Below, in pieces: positions 6,586 to 13,915 of a DNA stretch of 19,722 nucleotides. Each line of letters starts with the position of its first letter. The first letter of the stretch is position 1. Source of the stretch: JAVBQU01 sp031548675 (lineage in GTDB: Bacteria; Bacteroidota; Bacteroidia; Bacteroidales; P3); NCBI GenBank assembly GCA_031548675.1, contig JAVBQU010000207.1:1-19722 (forward strand), given 5' to 3'. A program made the translations under genes and the position numbers. The notes below the pieces were generated by a model. The model was given only the letters and a program-made list of their open reading frames with translations, made no database searches and had not been told where the DNA came from.

Positions 6586-8661
6586 TTACTTTTTGCCCTT
6601 GGCAAAATTTTCCAAGCCCTCTAAAAGAAATTGTTCAAAGTGGCTTACGTTCTTATCGTAGGCTTTATTTTCTTTTGTCAAGACATTTTCATTAGCATCC
6701 ATAATCACATAATAAGGCTGGGCTGTAAAATTGAAACGGTCTATTTGGTATTGACGGTTTATCTGTCCCAACGTTTTTAGAATAACACCATCTTTAGAAG
6801 TTTTCCATTCCTTTTCAGGTAACGTAATGTAATTTACATCCGCGTAAAGAGCTACCATAACAAATTTCTCATTAAGCAGCTTTTTAATATGCGGAGCATT
6901 CCATACATTATTTTCCATTTCACGGCAATTGGCACAAGTTTTGCCGGTAAAATCGACAAAAATGGGTTTATTTACCTTTTTAGCATAAGCTTTAGCTTCA
7001 TTCAAATCAAAAAAGCCTTCAAAACCTGTAGGTAAATGCAATTTGTCTGTATATTTTCTGTCGGCAGGCAATCCGTCTTTTTCAGCAGCAACACCGCCTC
7101 CGCCTCTGTTTTCATAAATAATCCGGTTCAAATCAAAATCTTGTGTAGTAATAGGCGGTACATAGCCTGATAATGCTTTGAGCGGAGCACCCCATAATCC
7201 GGGTATCATATATACTACAAACGAAAATGTTACAATAGCCAGCATCAACCGCCCTACCGGAATTTTATTTAAATCTGCATCCCCTTTAAATTTTAATTTA
7301 CCTAGCAGATAGAATCCCAGCATGGTAAATACCACTATCCATAAGCAAAGAAAAGTTTCTCTGTCTAAAATGCCCCATCCGGCACCTAAATCTGCCATGC
7401 TTAAGAACTTTAAGCCTAAGGCAATTTCTAAAAAGCCGAATACAATTTTAATAGTATTAAGCCAGCTTCCCGATTTCATTTTTTGCATTACCGAGGGGAA
7501 CATGGCAAACAAGGTAAATGGCAAAGCAAAGCCAAGAGAAAAACCAATCATGGAAATTAAGAAAACCATACTGCTGCCCGAACCTGAAGATAACCCGATA
7601 AGAGCAGCCCCTAGAATAGGACCAGTACAGGAAAAAGAAACCAATACTGTAGTAAAAGCTACAAAGAAAGTTCCAAAATACCCGCCCTTTCCGGCTTGTT
7701 CATCCGATTTATTAATCCATGAACTAGGCAGAGTCAATTCGAAAAGACCAAAAAATGAAAGGGCAAAAACCATAAAAATGCCAAAGAAAATAAGATTAGG
7801 AATCCAGTGCGTACTAATAACATACATGGCATCTTTGCCTAAAAGAAGTGTGAGCAAAAGACCTAAACCTCCAAAAATAAAAATAATGGATAAACCGAAG
7901 AAAATAGCTTGCTGCATACCCTGACGATGGGTTTTATTTCCTTTCATAAAAAAGCTGATAGTCATCGGAATCATGGGAAAAACACAAGGCGTTACCAAAG
8001 CCAGTAAACCGGCTCCCAAAGAAAGGAAAAAGATAATCCATAATGACTTACTTTCTTTTTTTTGAGTGTGTGAATTACTATCTGCCGATTTTACTTTTGC
8101 AGTATCTATTTTGTGAGGAGCCGCATTTACAGAGGTCGATTGCTTTTCAGAATCCGAAGTAGATTTAGCTGTATCAATAGCCGCAGCCGGAGAAGGTATT
8201 ATTTCCCCTTTAAACCCTTTAACTTTAAATTGAAAAGGAACATCGCTGGGTATACATCTTCCCTCGTCGCAGGTTTGGTAGCTTACCACGCCTTTTACAA
8301 CAAAATCCTCTTTCGATAAAATCTTAATCGTTTGCTTAAACGTAGCATTATTGCTGAAATGGCGGATTTTTACATGAAAAACATCATCCATTTCCTCTGT
8401 ATATTTGGTAGCCTCAACAACTTTTCCTACCCGTTCGTAATTACCGCTTTTCTCAAATTCGTAAGTCATAGGCAAAGCACCATTAGGGTCGGTGTACTGA
8501 GAGTACAAATGCCAGCCTTTATCTATTTTAGCATCAAAAATAAGCGTAGCCGTTCCTTCTTTTTCATTTTGTACAACCTTGAAATTCCATTTGGTTGGAT
8601 TTTGAGCAAATAAACTGCCCATAAAAAATAAGGCTAATACGCAAACAATCAGTTTTTTCAT
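6586..8661 (-). CDS. dsbD: Thiol:disulfide interchange protein DsbD (full three-domain form)
   Basis: Carries reducing power from cytosolic thioredoxin across the inner membrane to periplasmic thiol proteins. The 691 residues show a signal peptide (1-19), an N-terminal alpha-type domain with its cysteine pair (C131/C136 in YQTCDEGRCIP), a Ser/Lys/Thr-rich linker (about 155-205), and an eight-helix membrane domain with C226 (TPCVFPM) and C345 (SCTGPILG). A C-terminal thioredoxin domain carries CANC (C576/C579, FTGKTCANCR). All three redox pairs are intact. A Gly run (520-523) lies in the linker before the last domain. The gene has its own promoter and terminator. It is divergent from the arsenic operon, which encodes further thiol-redox proteins; a functional link is possible but not shown. 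Confidence 0.93.
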   Translation of the reverse strand: MKKLIVCVLALFFMGSLFAQNPTKWNFKVVQNEKEGTATLIFDAKIDKGWHLYSQYTDPNGALPMTYEFEKSGNYERVGKVVEATKYTEEMDDVFHVKIRHFSNNATFKQTIKILSKEDFVVKGVVSYQTCDEGRCIPSDVPFQFKVKGFKGEIIPSPAAAIDTAKSTSDSEKQSTSVNAAPHKIDTAKVKSADSNSHTQKKESKSLWIIFFLSLGAGLLALVTPCVFPMIPMTISFFMKGNKTHRQGMQQAIFFGLSIIFIFGGLGLLLTLLLGKDAMYVISTHWIPNLIFFGIFMVFALSFFGLFELTLPSSWINKSDEQAGKGGYFGTFFVAFTTVLVSFSCTGPILGAALIGLSSGSGSSMVFLISMIGFSLGFALPFTLFAMFPSVMQKMKSGSWLNTIKIVFGFLEIALGLKFLSMADLGAGWGILDRETFLCLWIVVFTMLGFYLLGKLKFKGDADLNKIPVGRLMLAIVTFSFVVYMIPGLWGAPLKALSGYVPPITTQDFDLNRIIYENRGGGGVAAEKDGLPADRKYTDKLHLPTGFEGFFDLNEAKAYAKKVNKPIFVDFTGKTCANCREMENNVWNAPHIKKLLNEKFVMVALYADVNYITLPEKEWKTSKDGVILKTLGQINRQYQIDRFNFTAQPYYVIMDANENVLTKENKAYDKNVSHFEQFLLEGLENFAKGKK

Positions 8662-8736
8662 TTTATTTTTTGTTAGTTTTTTCTTATAGTTAGACCAATT
8701 AAATACTTAAAACGTTTTCCTCGCTTGGATAACATA

Positions 8737-8767
8737 CAAAATTAGTCAATTATTAGATTTATGCAAA
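8737..8767 (-). promoter_or_regulatory. dsbD promoter
   Basis: On the minus strand TTTG (8767-8764) is followed after exactly 19 nt by TAATTTTG (8744-8737), a full match to the Bacteroidota -33/-7 consensus. Transcription would begin near 8730, leaving a leader of about 70 nt before the dsbD ATG at 8661. Confidence 0.7.
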
Positions 8768-8977
8768 ATGCAAAGTAAAGACCATTCATAACATTATAGA
8801 AAAGACTTCTTAAAACGTTATTTTATTTCGCCAATTGTAAATGACAGAGAAACAATTAGCTTGATTATTAATAGAGAAATTTGTTTTTCTGCCTTGTAAT
8901 ATACATGCTTAATTATTATGAATCGTTGCCGAAAACATATACCCTTGATATTGAAAACAAAATAAAACTTGATAAAA
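8768..8977. other. Intergenic stretch between the dsbD and arsR promoters
   Basis: The divergent gap between dsbD and arsR is 387 bases. Outside the two promoters no frame longer than about 15 codons and no stable hairpin is visible. A short direct repeat (AAAACTTG twice, 8964-8981) precedes the arsR promoter. Nothing else is recognised. Confidence 0.5.
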
Positions 8978-9013
8978 CTTGGTTGTCAAAAATAATCATC
9001 GTATTTTTGCGAT
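8978..9013 (+). promoter_or_regulatory. arsR promoter with embedded ArsR operator
   Basis: A -7 box TATTTTTG (9002-9009) matches TAnnTTTG, with TTG (8979-8981) about 20 nt upstream as a partial -33. The box is bracketed exactly by ATCG (8998-9001) and CGAT (9010-9013), a dyad whose eight-base spacer is the -7 box itself. The 12-mer TAATCATCGTAT (8993-9004) recurs before arsF. ArsR-family repressors bind such dyads, so a bound dimer would sit on the -7 element and be released by As(III). Confidence 0.65.
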
Positions 9014-9048
9014 GAATTTAAAATAAGAGGAATTTAGAAATAAAAATA

Positions 9049-9351
9049 ATGGCATTTAGTAAAGCAGAACATTTTGAAGAACAAGAAATTATTTTGGCAC
9101 GATTCGCCAAAGCCTTAAGCCATCCAGCAAGAGTAGCTATTTTAAATTTTCTAGCCAAACAAAACAGTTGTTACTGCGGCGACATTGTAGAAATGCTGCC
9201 TATTGCCCAATCCACTGTTTCGCAGCATCTCAAAGAACTGAAAAATGCAGGATTGATACAAGGAGAAATTAAACCGCCGAAAGTTAGGTATTGCATCGAA
9301 CCCAAAAACTTTGAGCAAGCCAAACAAGCCTTTGCCCAACTTTTCAAATAA
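9049..9351 (+). CDS. arsR: ArsR-family arsenic-responsive repressor
   Basis: A 100-residue winged-helix repressor of the ArsR/SmtB family. Typical features are ALSHPARVAILNFL (22-35), a recognition helix QSTVSQHLKELKNAGLI (54-70) and the wing GEIKPPKVRYCI. Cysteines C41 and C43 (SCYCGDIV) sit where classical ArsR proteins carry their As(III)-binding Cys pair ahead of the recognition helix, and C82 in the wing could be a third ligand. It should repress its own operon and be released by arsenite. A dyad over its own -7 box and a second copy before arsF fit this. It is the first gene of the operon. Confidence 0.92.
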   Translation: MAFSKAEHFEEQEIILARFAKALSHPARVAILNFLAKQNSCYCGDIVEMLPIAQSTVSQHLKELKNAGLIQGEIKPPKVRYCIEPKNFEQAKQAFAQLFK

Positions 9352-9405
9352 AATTACTACAAATTTGGAATAAGCAAACTTTAACCCTTAAATAGTATGG
9401 TTGAT

Positions 9406-9426
9406 TAATCATCGTATATCAACGAT
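9406..9426. promoter_or_regulatory. Second putative ArsR operator, before arsF
   Basis: TAATCATCGTAT (9406-9417) is identical to the 12-mer in the arsR promoter. The dyad again has the form ATCG (9411-9414), eight bases, CGAT (9423-9426). The spacer here (TATATCAA) does not match a -7 box well, so this may be an internal promoter of a different form or an extra repressor site. It lies 19 nt before the arsF start. Confidence 0.6.
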
Positions 9427-9444
9427 ATAAAATAAACAATCAAT

Positions 9445-9876
9445 ATGAAGAAAGCAATCATTTTAATTATCGGCTGCATCGTTTTAGCCGCCTGCAATAA
9501 TTCAGGGAACAAAAAAGCAGAAGTTCATAAAACAGAAACAACACCATCTGAAGCCATTGATACCACTACTGTAAACGTTTATTACTTTCACGGAAAACAA
9601 CGTTGCAAGACCTGTGTAGCCGTTGGCAATCTAGCCAAAGAAACCGTTGAAAAAACTTTTTCAGGAAACAACAATGTTCGGTTTACCGAAATAAACACCA
9701 GCGAAAAAGGACACGAAACCCTGATAGAAAAATACGAAATAACATGGAACGCCCTGATTATAGCCAAAGGCAGCCAGTCAAAAGATTTAACCGAACAAGC
9801 CTTTGCAACGGCAGTCAACAATCCCGAAAAATTGACCCAATTAATTAATGAGACCATCAACCAATTTGGAAATTAG
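9445..9876 (+). CDS. arsF: ArsF-like thioredoxin-fold lipoprotein
   Basis: A small exported lipoprotein: signal peptide ending in the lipobox LAAC (C17), a Ser/Thr/Lys-rich tether (18-42), then a thioredoxin-like domain with C54-K-T-C57 (FHGKQRCKTC). The usual cis-proline region reads EITWNALII, without proline, so it is not a standard thioredoxin. Together with the CcdA-like protein downstream it matches the ArsF family, described from arsEFG-type operons that handle aromatic or nitro-arsenicals. That assignment rests on my recollection of the family and on gene order. The protein probably sits in the periplasm facing the ArsG protein and uses its CxxC in a redox or arsenic-binding step. The start ATG follows the second operator. 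Confidence 0.8.
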   Translation: MKKAIILIIGCIVLAACNNSGNKKAEVHKTETTPSEAIDTTTVNVYYFHGKQRCKTCVAVGNLAKETVEKTFSGNNNVRFTEINTSEKGHETLIEKYEITWNALIIAKGSQSKDLTEQAFATAVNNPEKLTQLINETINQFGN

Positions 9877-9925
9877 ACTATAAAATTTCAAATTACCTCA
9901 TTTTAAAATTACCTAATTCAAAACA

Positions 9926-10618
9926 ATGGAATTTTTACAAAACATAGTCGATAGCACCGATTTACCAATCCTTTCAGCCTTTATATTAGGTTTGATGCTG
10001 GCAATCAGCCCTTGCCCTCTGGCAATGAATATTACCGCTACAGCCTATCTGAGCAAAGATATTTCCAGCAAAAAAAGAGTACTGCTCAACGGGCTGTTTT
10101 ACACGCTTGGTCGTATGTTTGCGTATGTTCTGCTTGCAAGCATTATTTATTTTGGAGCAAGTAAATTGCATGTTGCCCAATGGTTTCAACTACTCAACCC
10201 CGCATGGATAGGTGCTGCCCTTATCCTTATAGGCTTGTTGATGCTCGATATTATCAAAATCAATATTCCGTTTTTAAGCAATCTTACATCACGCATAAGC
10301 CCAAAACAAGCCAGAGGGAACTATGGGAATGCTTTTCTGATGGGGGTCGTATTCGCTTTAGCATTTTGTCCTTACGGCGGAATACTATTTTTCGGTGTAT
10401 TAATACCCATGACTATTGCCAGCCCCGAAGGCTTGCTGTTACCGTCTGTATTTGCCGTTGCCACAGGCTTCCCCGTCATCCTTATTTCCTTTCTGCTGGC
10501 ATACAGTGTGGCAAACATCGGAAAATTCTACAACAACATAAAAATCTTTGAAAAATGGTTTAGGTACATTGTGTCAGCCACTTTTATCATCGTAGGAATT
10601 ATATTAATAATCAGATAA
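9926..10618 (+). CDS. arsG: ArsG-like membrane protein of the CcdA/DsbD fold
   Basis: A 230-residue inner-membrane protein with six predicted helices (about 15-37, 55-78, 93-112, 135-160, 168-192, 207-229). It repeats the CcdA/DsbD pattern: C30 in ISPCPLA in the first half and C148 in AFCPYGG in the second, each followed by proline. Proteins of this type next to ArsF are called ArsG and are described as efflux permeases for aromatic arsenicals. The cysteine pair also fits electron transfer across the membrane, as in CcdA, and the sequence alone does not decide between the two. It lies 49 nt after arsF and 67 nt before the thioredoxin-ArsM gene. Confidence 0.82.
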   Translation: MEFLQNIVDSTDLPILSAFILGLMLAISPCPLAMNITATAYLSKDISSKKRVLLNGLFYTLGRMFAYVLLASIIYFGASKLHVAQWFQLLNPAWIGAALILIGLLMLDIIKINIPFLSNLTSRISPKQARGNYGNAFLMGVVFALAFCPYGGILFFGVLIPMTIASPEGLLLPSVFAVATGFPVILISFLLAYSVANIGKFYNNIKIFEKWFRYIVSATFIIVGIILIIR

Positions 10619-10685
10619 TTTGAAAATAAGACAATAATCCCATTTTTCAAATTCCCAATAGACTAATTTTTAAAATTTAAAAAAT

Positions 10686-11711
10686 ATGAAAATCATAGTA
10701 TTAGGAACCGGTTGCAGCAAATGCAAAACTGTTTATGAAAAAGTAAAAAAAGTAGTAGAAGAAATGCAAAATACCGCTGTTGTGCGAAAAGAAGAAGACC
10801 TTACCGAGATTCTAAAATACAACCCACGCTTAACACCTGCCGTAGTGGTAGATGGAAATATTGTGTCGCAGGGTAAAATTCCCGACGAAACCGAAATCAG
10901 GCAATGGCTTTCAATGTCGAAAAAAGAAATGGTAAAACAACGCTACAACGAATTAGCCCAAACCGACCTTTCCACCGCATCCAAATGCTGTTGCAATCCT
11001 GCCGCACCTTCGCAAAAAGTTTTTACCATCATGAGTGAAGATTACAGTCGGTTGAAAGGTTACGAACCCGATGCCGATTTAGGTGTAGGTTGCGGCTTAC
11101 CCACCCAATATGCACGAATACAAAAAGGAGATACGGTAGTAGATTTAGGTTCCGGTGCAGGCAACGATTGTTTTATTGCACGCGAAGAAACAGGCGTAAC
11201 AGGTCGTGTAATCGGTATCGACTTTGCCCCCCAAATGATTGCCAAAGCACGTGCCAATGCGCAAAAAAGAGGATTTACAAACATTGAATTTATCGAAGGC
11301 GATATTGAAAACATGCCCCTGCCAGACAATACCGCCGACGAGGTGGTAAGCAATTGCGTATTAAATCTGCTTCCCCAGAAAGATAAAATTTTTCATGAAA
11401 TTTTCCGTGTACTCAAGCCCGGCGGACATTTCTGCATCTCCGACGTGGTATTGAACGGATTTTTTCCGAAGGAATTTACCGACAATGCCGCCATGTATGC
11501 AGGCTGCATTGCCAGTGCCATTCAGCAAAATGACTATTTAGCCGAAATAGAAAAAGCCCGGTTTACAAACATTGTAGTTGAACGCACAAAAACGGTTGAA
11601 ATTCCCGATGATGTACTAGAAGAACATCTTGACAAAGATACAATTGAAAAATACAAGGCAGGAAACGTAGGAATCTATTCCATAACCGTTACAGGCACAA
11701 AGTTTGCATAA
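10686..11711 (+). CDS. arsM: Thioredoxin domain fused to arsenite methyltransferase ArsM
   Basis: One 341-residue frame holds two enzymes. Residues 1-75 are a small thioredoxin-like domain (redox-disulfide, thioredoxin_3 type): IIVLGTGCSKC with C10/C13, cis-Pro at LTPAVVVDG (P51), then IRQWL. This is the part usually encoded as a separate arsE/thioredoxin gene. Residues from about 77 (MSKKEMVKQRYNEL) form a complete ArsM: the Cys cluster KCCCN (101-103), GYEPDADLGVGCGLPTQY, the SAM-binding motif VDLGSGAGND (152-161), VSNCVLN (C224), LKPGG (243-247) and YAGC (C274). The Cys positions match the arsenic-binding and catalytic cysteines of the family. ArsM methylates As(III) using SAM and a thiol reductant, so the fused domain could recycle its cysteines or feed ArsG. 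No stop or slippery run is seen at the junction. Confidence 0.92.
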   Translation: MKIIVLGTGCSKCKTVYEKVKKVVEEMQNTAVVRKEEDLTEILKYNPRLTPAVVVDGNIVSQGKIPDETEIRQWLSMSKKEMVKQRYNELAQTDLSTASKCCCNPAAPSQKVFTIMSEDYSRLKGYEPDADLGVGCGLPTQYARIQKGDTVVDLGSGAGNDCFIAREETGVTGRVIGIDFAPQMIAKARANAQKRGFTNIEFIEGDIENMPLPDNTADEVVSNCVLNLLPQKDKIFHEIFRVLKPGGHFCISDVVLNGFFPKEFTDNAAMYAGCIASAIQQNDYLAEIEKARFTNIVVERTKTVEIPDDVLEEHLDKDTIEKYKAGNVGIYSITVTGTKFA

Positions 11712-11794
11712 AAACGACCGATTATGAAACTATATAAAAGGGATAACCGTAAAATATCAATAAATTTATTCCTAATTTTAAAAATTTAGTTATC

Positions 11795-12526
11795 ATGACA
11801 AAAACAAGAAATTATCAAGGTCGCGATGTGGAAATGCTAACTACATGTGCCGCTATTGTCGAAAACGCCTTGAAAAATCAAGAATTTCTGGCAAGCAAAC
11901 GCAGTACATGGGCTGCCCCGTTCTTTAGCAGCCTAAAAACACGTATCGACAATGCCTTTAACCAGTATCTCGGCATGGATAGTGCAGCCCAGCAACGCCA
12001 CGCTACCCAAGCCGTTATCGAAATTCAAACACAAGCCCTTGCAGATTTGGCAGAATTAAAAGTTCAAATCGAAGCCGATTTCAATGCCGATAAGAAACGC
12101 AGGGACGAAATACTCAAAGAACTGGGCTATGCCGTACACTACAAAAAAGCCCAAAATAAAAGCCAAGAGGCTCTCATACAATTGCTTTATTGCTACAAAA
12201 GTTCACTTACCCAAAAAATGAAAACCGAAATAGCAAGCAAAGGCACAGCCCCCGGAATTCTCGACCGCATTAAAACCTATGCAGTTAAGTTATCCGATGC
12301 CGATGTAAAACAAGAAACCCAAAAAGGCAGCAAGAAAACCATAACAGAAACCGCTATTATCGAATTCAACGCCATTTATAACGAAGTTATCAGCATTGCC
12401 AAAATAGCCCGTAATTTCTACAAAGGCAATACCAATATGCAAGAACAATTTTCATACAGGAAAATACGCGGAAAACTCAACGCCGCTAAAAAAGCCAAAG
12501 AACAGCAACCCGAAGCAAAAGCATAG
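11795..12526 (+). CDS. Helical protein of unknown function, last gene of the arsenic operon
   Basis: A 243-residue soluble protein, predicted almost entirely helical, with no signal peptide or membrane segment. The N-terminus is MTKTRNYQGRDVEMLTTCAA. The middle carries NQYLGMDSAAQQRHATQAV, FNADKKRRDEILKELGY and QEALIQLLYCYKSSL, and the C-terminus is Lys/Ala-rich (GKLNAAKKAKEQQPEAKA). I have an impression of similar hypothetical proteins of this length in other Bacteroidota, but no function is known to me. It starts 83 nt after arsM without a clear promoter between, and is followed by the operon terminator, so it is probably co-transcribed with the arsenic genes. Whether it takes part in resistance is open. 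Confidence 0.8.
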   Translation: MTKTRNYQGRDVEMLTTCAAIVENALKNQEFLASKRSTWAAPFFSSLKTRIDNAFNQYLGMDSAAQQRHATQAVIEIQTQALADLAELKVQIEADFNADKKRRDEILKELGYAVHYKKAQNKSQEALIQLLYCYKSSLTQKMKTEIASKGTAPGILDRIKTYAVKLSDADVKQETQKGSKKTITETAIIEFNAIYNEVISIAKIARNFYKGNTNMQEQFSYRKIRGKLNAAKKAKEQQPEAKA

Positions 12527-12549
12527 ATAACTTCCAAACCTTTATTTCC

Positions 12550-12583
12550 CCTCTAAGTCCCTTCAGGGATTTAGAGGTTTTTT
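12550..12583 (+). terminator. Rho-independent terminator of the arsenic operon
   Basis: A 12-bp stem (12550-12561 with 12566-12577, one G-T pair) closes a TTCA loop and is followed directly by six T (12578-12583). It lies 23 nt after the last gene of the operon. Confidence 0.92.
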
Positions 12584-12587
12584 GTAT

Positions 12588-12810
12588 TCTCTAAAATCTG
12601 GTAAGTCTTCACTAAATCTTATTTTACCCTCTCTAAAGTTAGGTTGGTATTCTCTAAACTTTTTTTATCCTCTCTAAAGCTAGCTTGGTGTTCTCCAAAC
12701 TCTGCTTTATCCTCTCCAAGGCTTAGTTGGTACTCCCTAAACCCTGTTCTGCCTTCTCTAAAGTTTAGTTGGTATTCTCTAAACTTTACTTCGCCCTCAC
12801 TAAATTCAAT
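12588..12810. repeat. 21-bp minisatellite, 11 units, with 42-bp higher-order pattern
   Basis: The anchor TCTCTAAA (with variants) recurs at 12588, 12609, 12630, 12651, 12671, 12692, 12713, 12734, 12755, 12776 and 12797. All spacings are 21 except one of 20, at the T7 tract 12660-12666. Units alternate between GGTATTCTCTAAAC-like and CCTCTCTAAAG-like, giving a 42-bp period. On the minus strand the unit encodes a heptad (FREYQLN, FREGRTG, FREYQLS, LGEDKAE and so on) in an open frame from TTG 12825 to 12619. Restoring one base at the T7 tract would extend the same peptide pattern to a stop in the terminator (FREYQPN, FREGKIR, DFREYKK). It starts right after the operon terminator. Coding function is doubtful because no ATG is present. 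Confidence 0.85.
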
Positions 12811-12860
12811 TTGAGAAAATGGCAAAACGATTTACATATAAACCTATTCCGAAAAAACCT

Positions 12861-12868
12861 TATCTTTG
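12861..12868 (+). promoter_or_regulatory. Putative -7 box of the GNAT gene
   Basis: TATCTTTG matches TAnnTTTG exactly. No TTTG is present at 17-23 nt upstream. It would start a leader of about 75 nt before ATG 12950. Confidence 0.4.
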
Positions 12869-12949
12869 TCAGTACAGGAACCTCAGTAACACTGCCGAGC
12901 CATTGAACATCGAAAACCATTTTGTACACACCTAAAAACAAAAGAACAA

Positions 12950-13801
12950 ATGGAAATAAAACCACTTAGCACAACAGACTTTGATACCATATTCAAAGCA
13001 TTTAGCCTCGCTTTTGCCGATTATGAACTACAGCTGAATAGAGGACAGCTTCAAACGATGCTGAAAAGACGTGGTTTTAACCCCGATTTATCATTTGGGG
13101 CATTTGAGCAAAACCGGATAGTAGCCTTTACATGCAATGGAATTGGAAATTTCAACCAAATAGCAACTGCATACGATACAGGAACAGGCACGCTTAAAGA
13201 GTATAGAGGAAAAGGCTTAGCAACAAAAATTTTCGAAGAATCCATTCCATATTTAAAAAAAGCAAATATCAGGCAATACTTGCTGGAAGTGTTACAACAT
13301 AACACAAAAGCAGTTTCCGTGTACAAAAAACTTGGTTTCGAAGTCTCCCGCGAATTTAATTATTTCATACAGGCAAATAAAGAAATCTGCAATGAAACCA
13401 AAGCATCCGGCGGACTCTATTCATTAAAACAAATAGATATTGAAACATTCAGTTCAATTCCGGCGTTTTGGGATTTCCATCCCTCATGGCAGAATGGTTC
13501 AGAATCAATCCGGAGAACATCAGCCGATTTTATCAGCTTGGGAGTATTTGCAGAAAATAAGCTTGTAGGATATTGTGTTTTTGAACCCGTTTCAGGCGAT
13601 ATTACCCAAATAGCTGTAGACAGACTGCATAGAAGAAAAGGAGTTGCCACATTGCTGTTCTCCGAAATCATCAAATTAAATAAGAATGATAACATTAAAA
13701 TTCTGAATACAGATATTCAAGCTAGCACAATTACAGATTTCCTGAAAGCAAAAAACATACCCGTAAAAGGTATGCAATTCGAAATGATAAGGAAACTATA
13801 A
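12950..13801 (+). CDS. Tandem GNAT-family N-acetyltransferase
   Basis: A cytosolic protein of 283 residues with two GNAT folds. The first (about 1-145) has the acetyl-CoA loop YRGKGLAT (85-92) and the typical EVLQHNTKAVSVYKKLGF (113-130). The second (about 155-283) has QIAVDRLHRRKGVATLLF (220-237) with a good R/K-x-x-G-x-A/G loop, but a shorter end. Such doubled GNATs transfer acetyl groups to amines, and the substrate (amino acid, antibiotic or peptide) cannot be read from the sequence. The gene is isolated by the minisatellite on one side and a terminator on the other, so it is probably monocistronic. Confidence 0.88.
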   Translation: MEIKPLSTTDFDTIFKAFSLAFADYELQLNRGQLQTMLKRRGFNPDLSFGAFEQNRIVAFTCNGIGNFNQIATAYDTGTGTLKEYRGKGLATKIFEESIPYLKKANIRQYLLEVLQHNTKAVSVYKKLGFEVSREFNYFIQANKEICNETKASGGLYSLKQIDIETFSSIPAFWDFHPSWQNGSESIRRTSADFISLGVFAENKLVGYCVFEPVSGDITQIAVDRLHRRKGVATLLFSEIIKLNKNDNIKILNTDIQASTITDFLKAKNIPVKGMQFEMIRKL

Positions 13802-13870
13802 AACAGCAGATAATTTATAGTTTTGAGTCAGGAATAATTAAGTAAATACTACAAGATCCAATGGTAAAAT

Positions 13871-13908
13871 AAAAAGAGCGACTTACTGTTATGTAAATCG
13901 CTCTTTTT
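13871..13908. terminator. Bidirectional terminator between the GNAT gene and tRNA-Asn
   Basis: An 11-bp stem (13871-13881, AAAAAGAGCGA, with 13898-13908) encloses a loop that can pair further (TTAC with GTAA). The A-run on one side and T-run on the other allow it to work for the GNAT gene on the plus strand and for the tRNA on the minus strand. Confidence 0.8.
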
Positions 13909-13915
13909 TACCTTG

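Noticed and set aside
7322..7924. 200-codon open frame on the plus strand opposite dsbD
   Set aside because: It lies wholly inside a full-length, motif-complete DsbD. Its Lys/Pro-rich product is the usual reverse complement of a membrane segment.
11724..11789. 21-residue open frame (MKLYKRDNRK...) between arsM and the next gene
   Set aside because: Very short, AT-rich, no conserved feature; frames of this size occur by chance.
12588..12810. Possible CRISPR array
   Set aside because: Units are contiguous and diverge gradually, with no unique spacers and no cas genes nearby; it is a tandem minisatellite.
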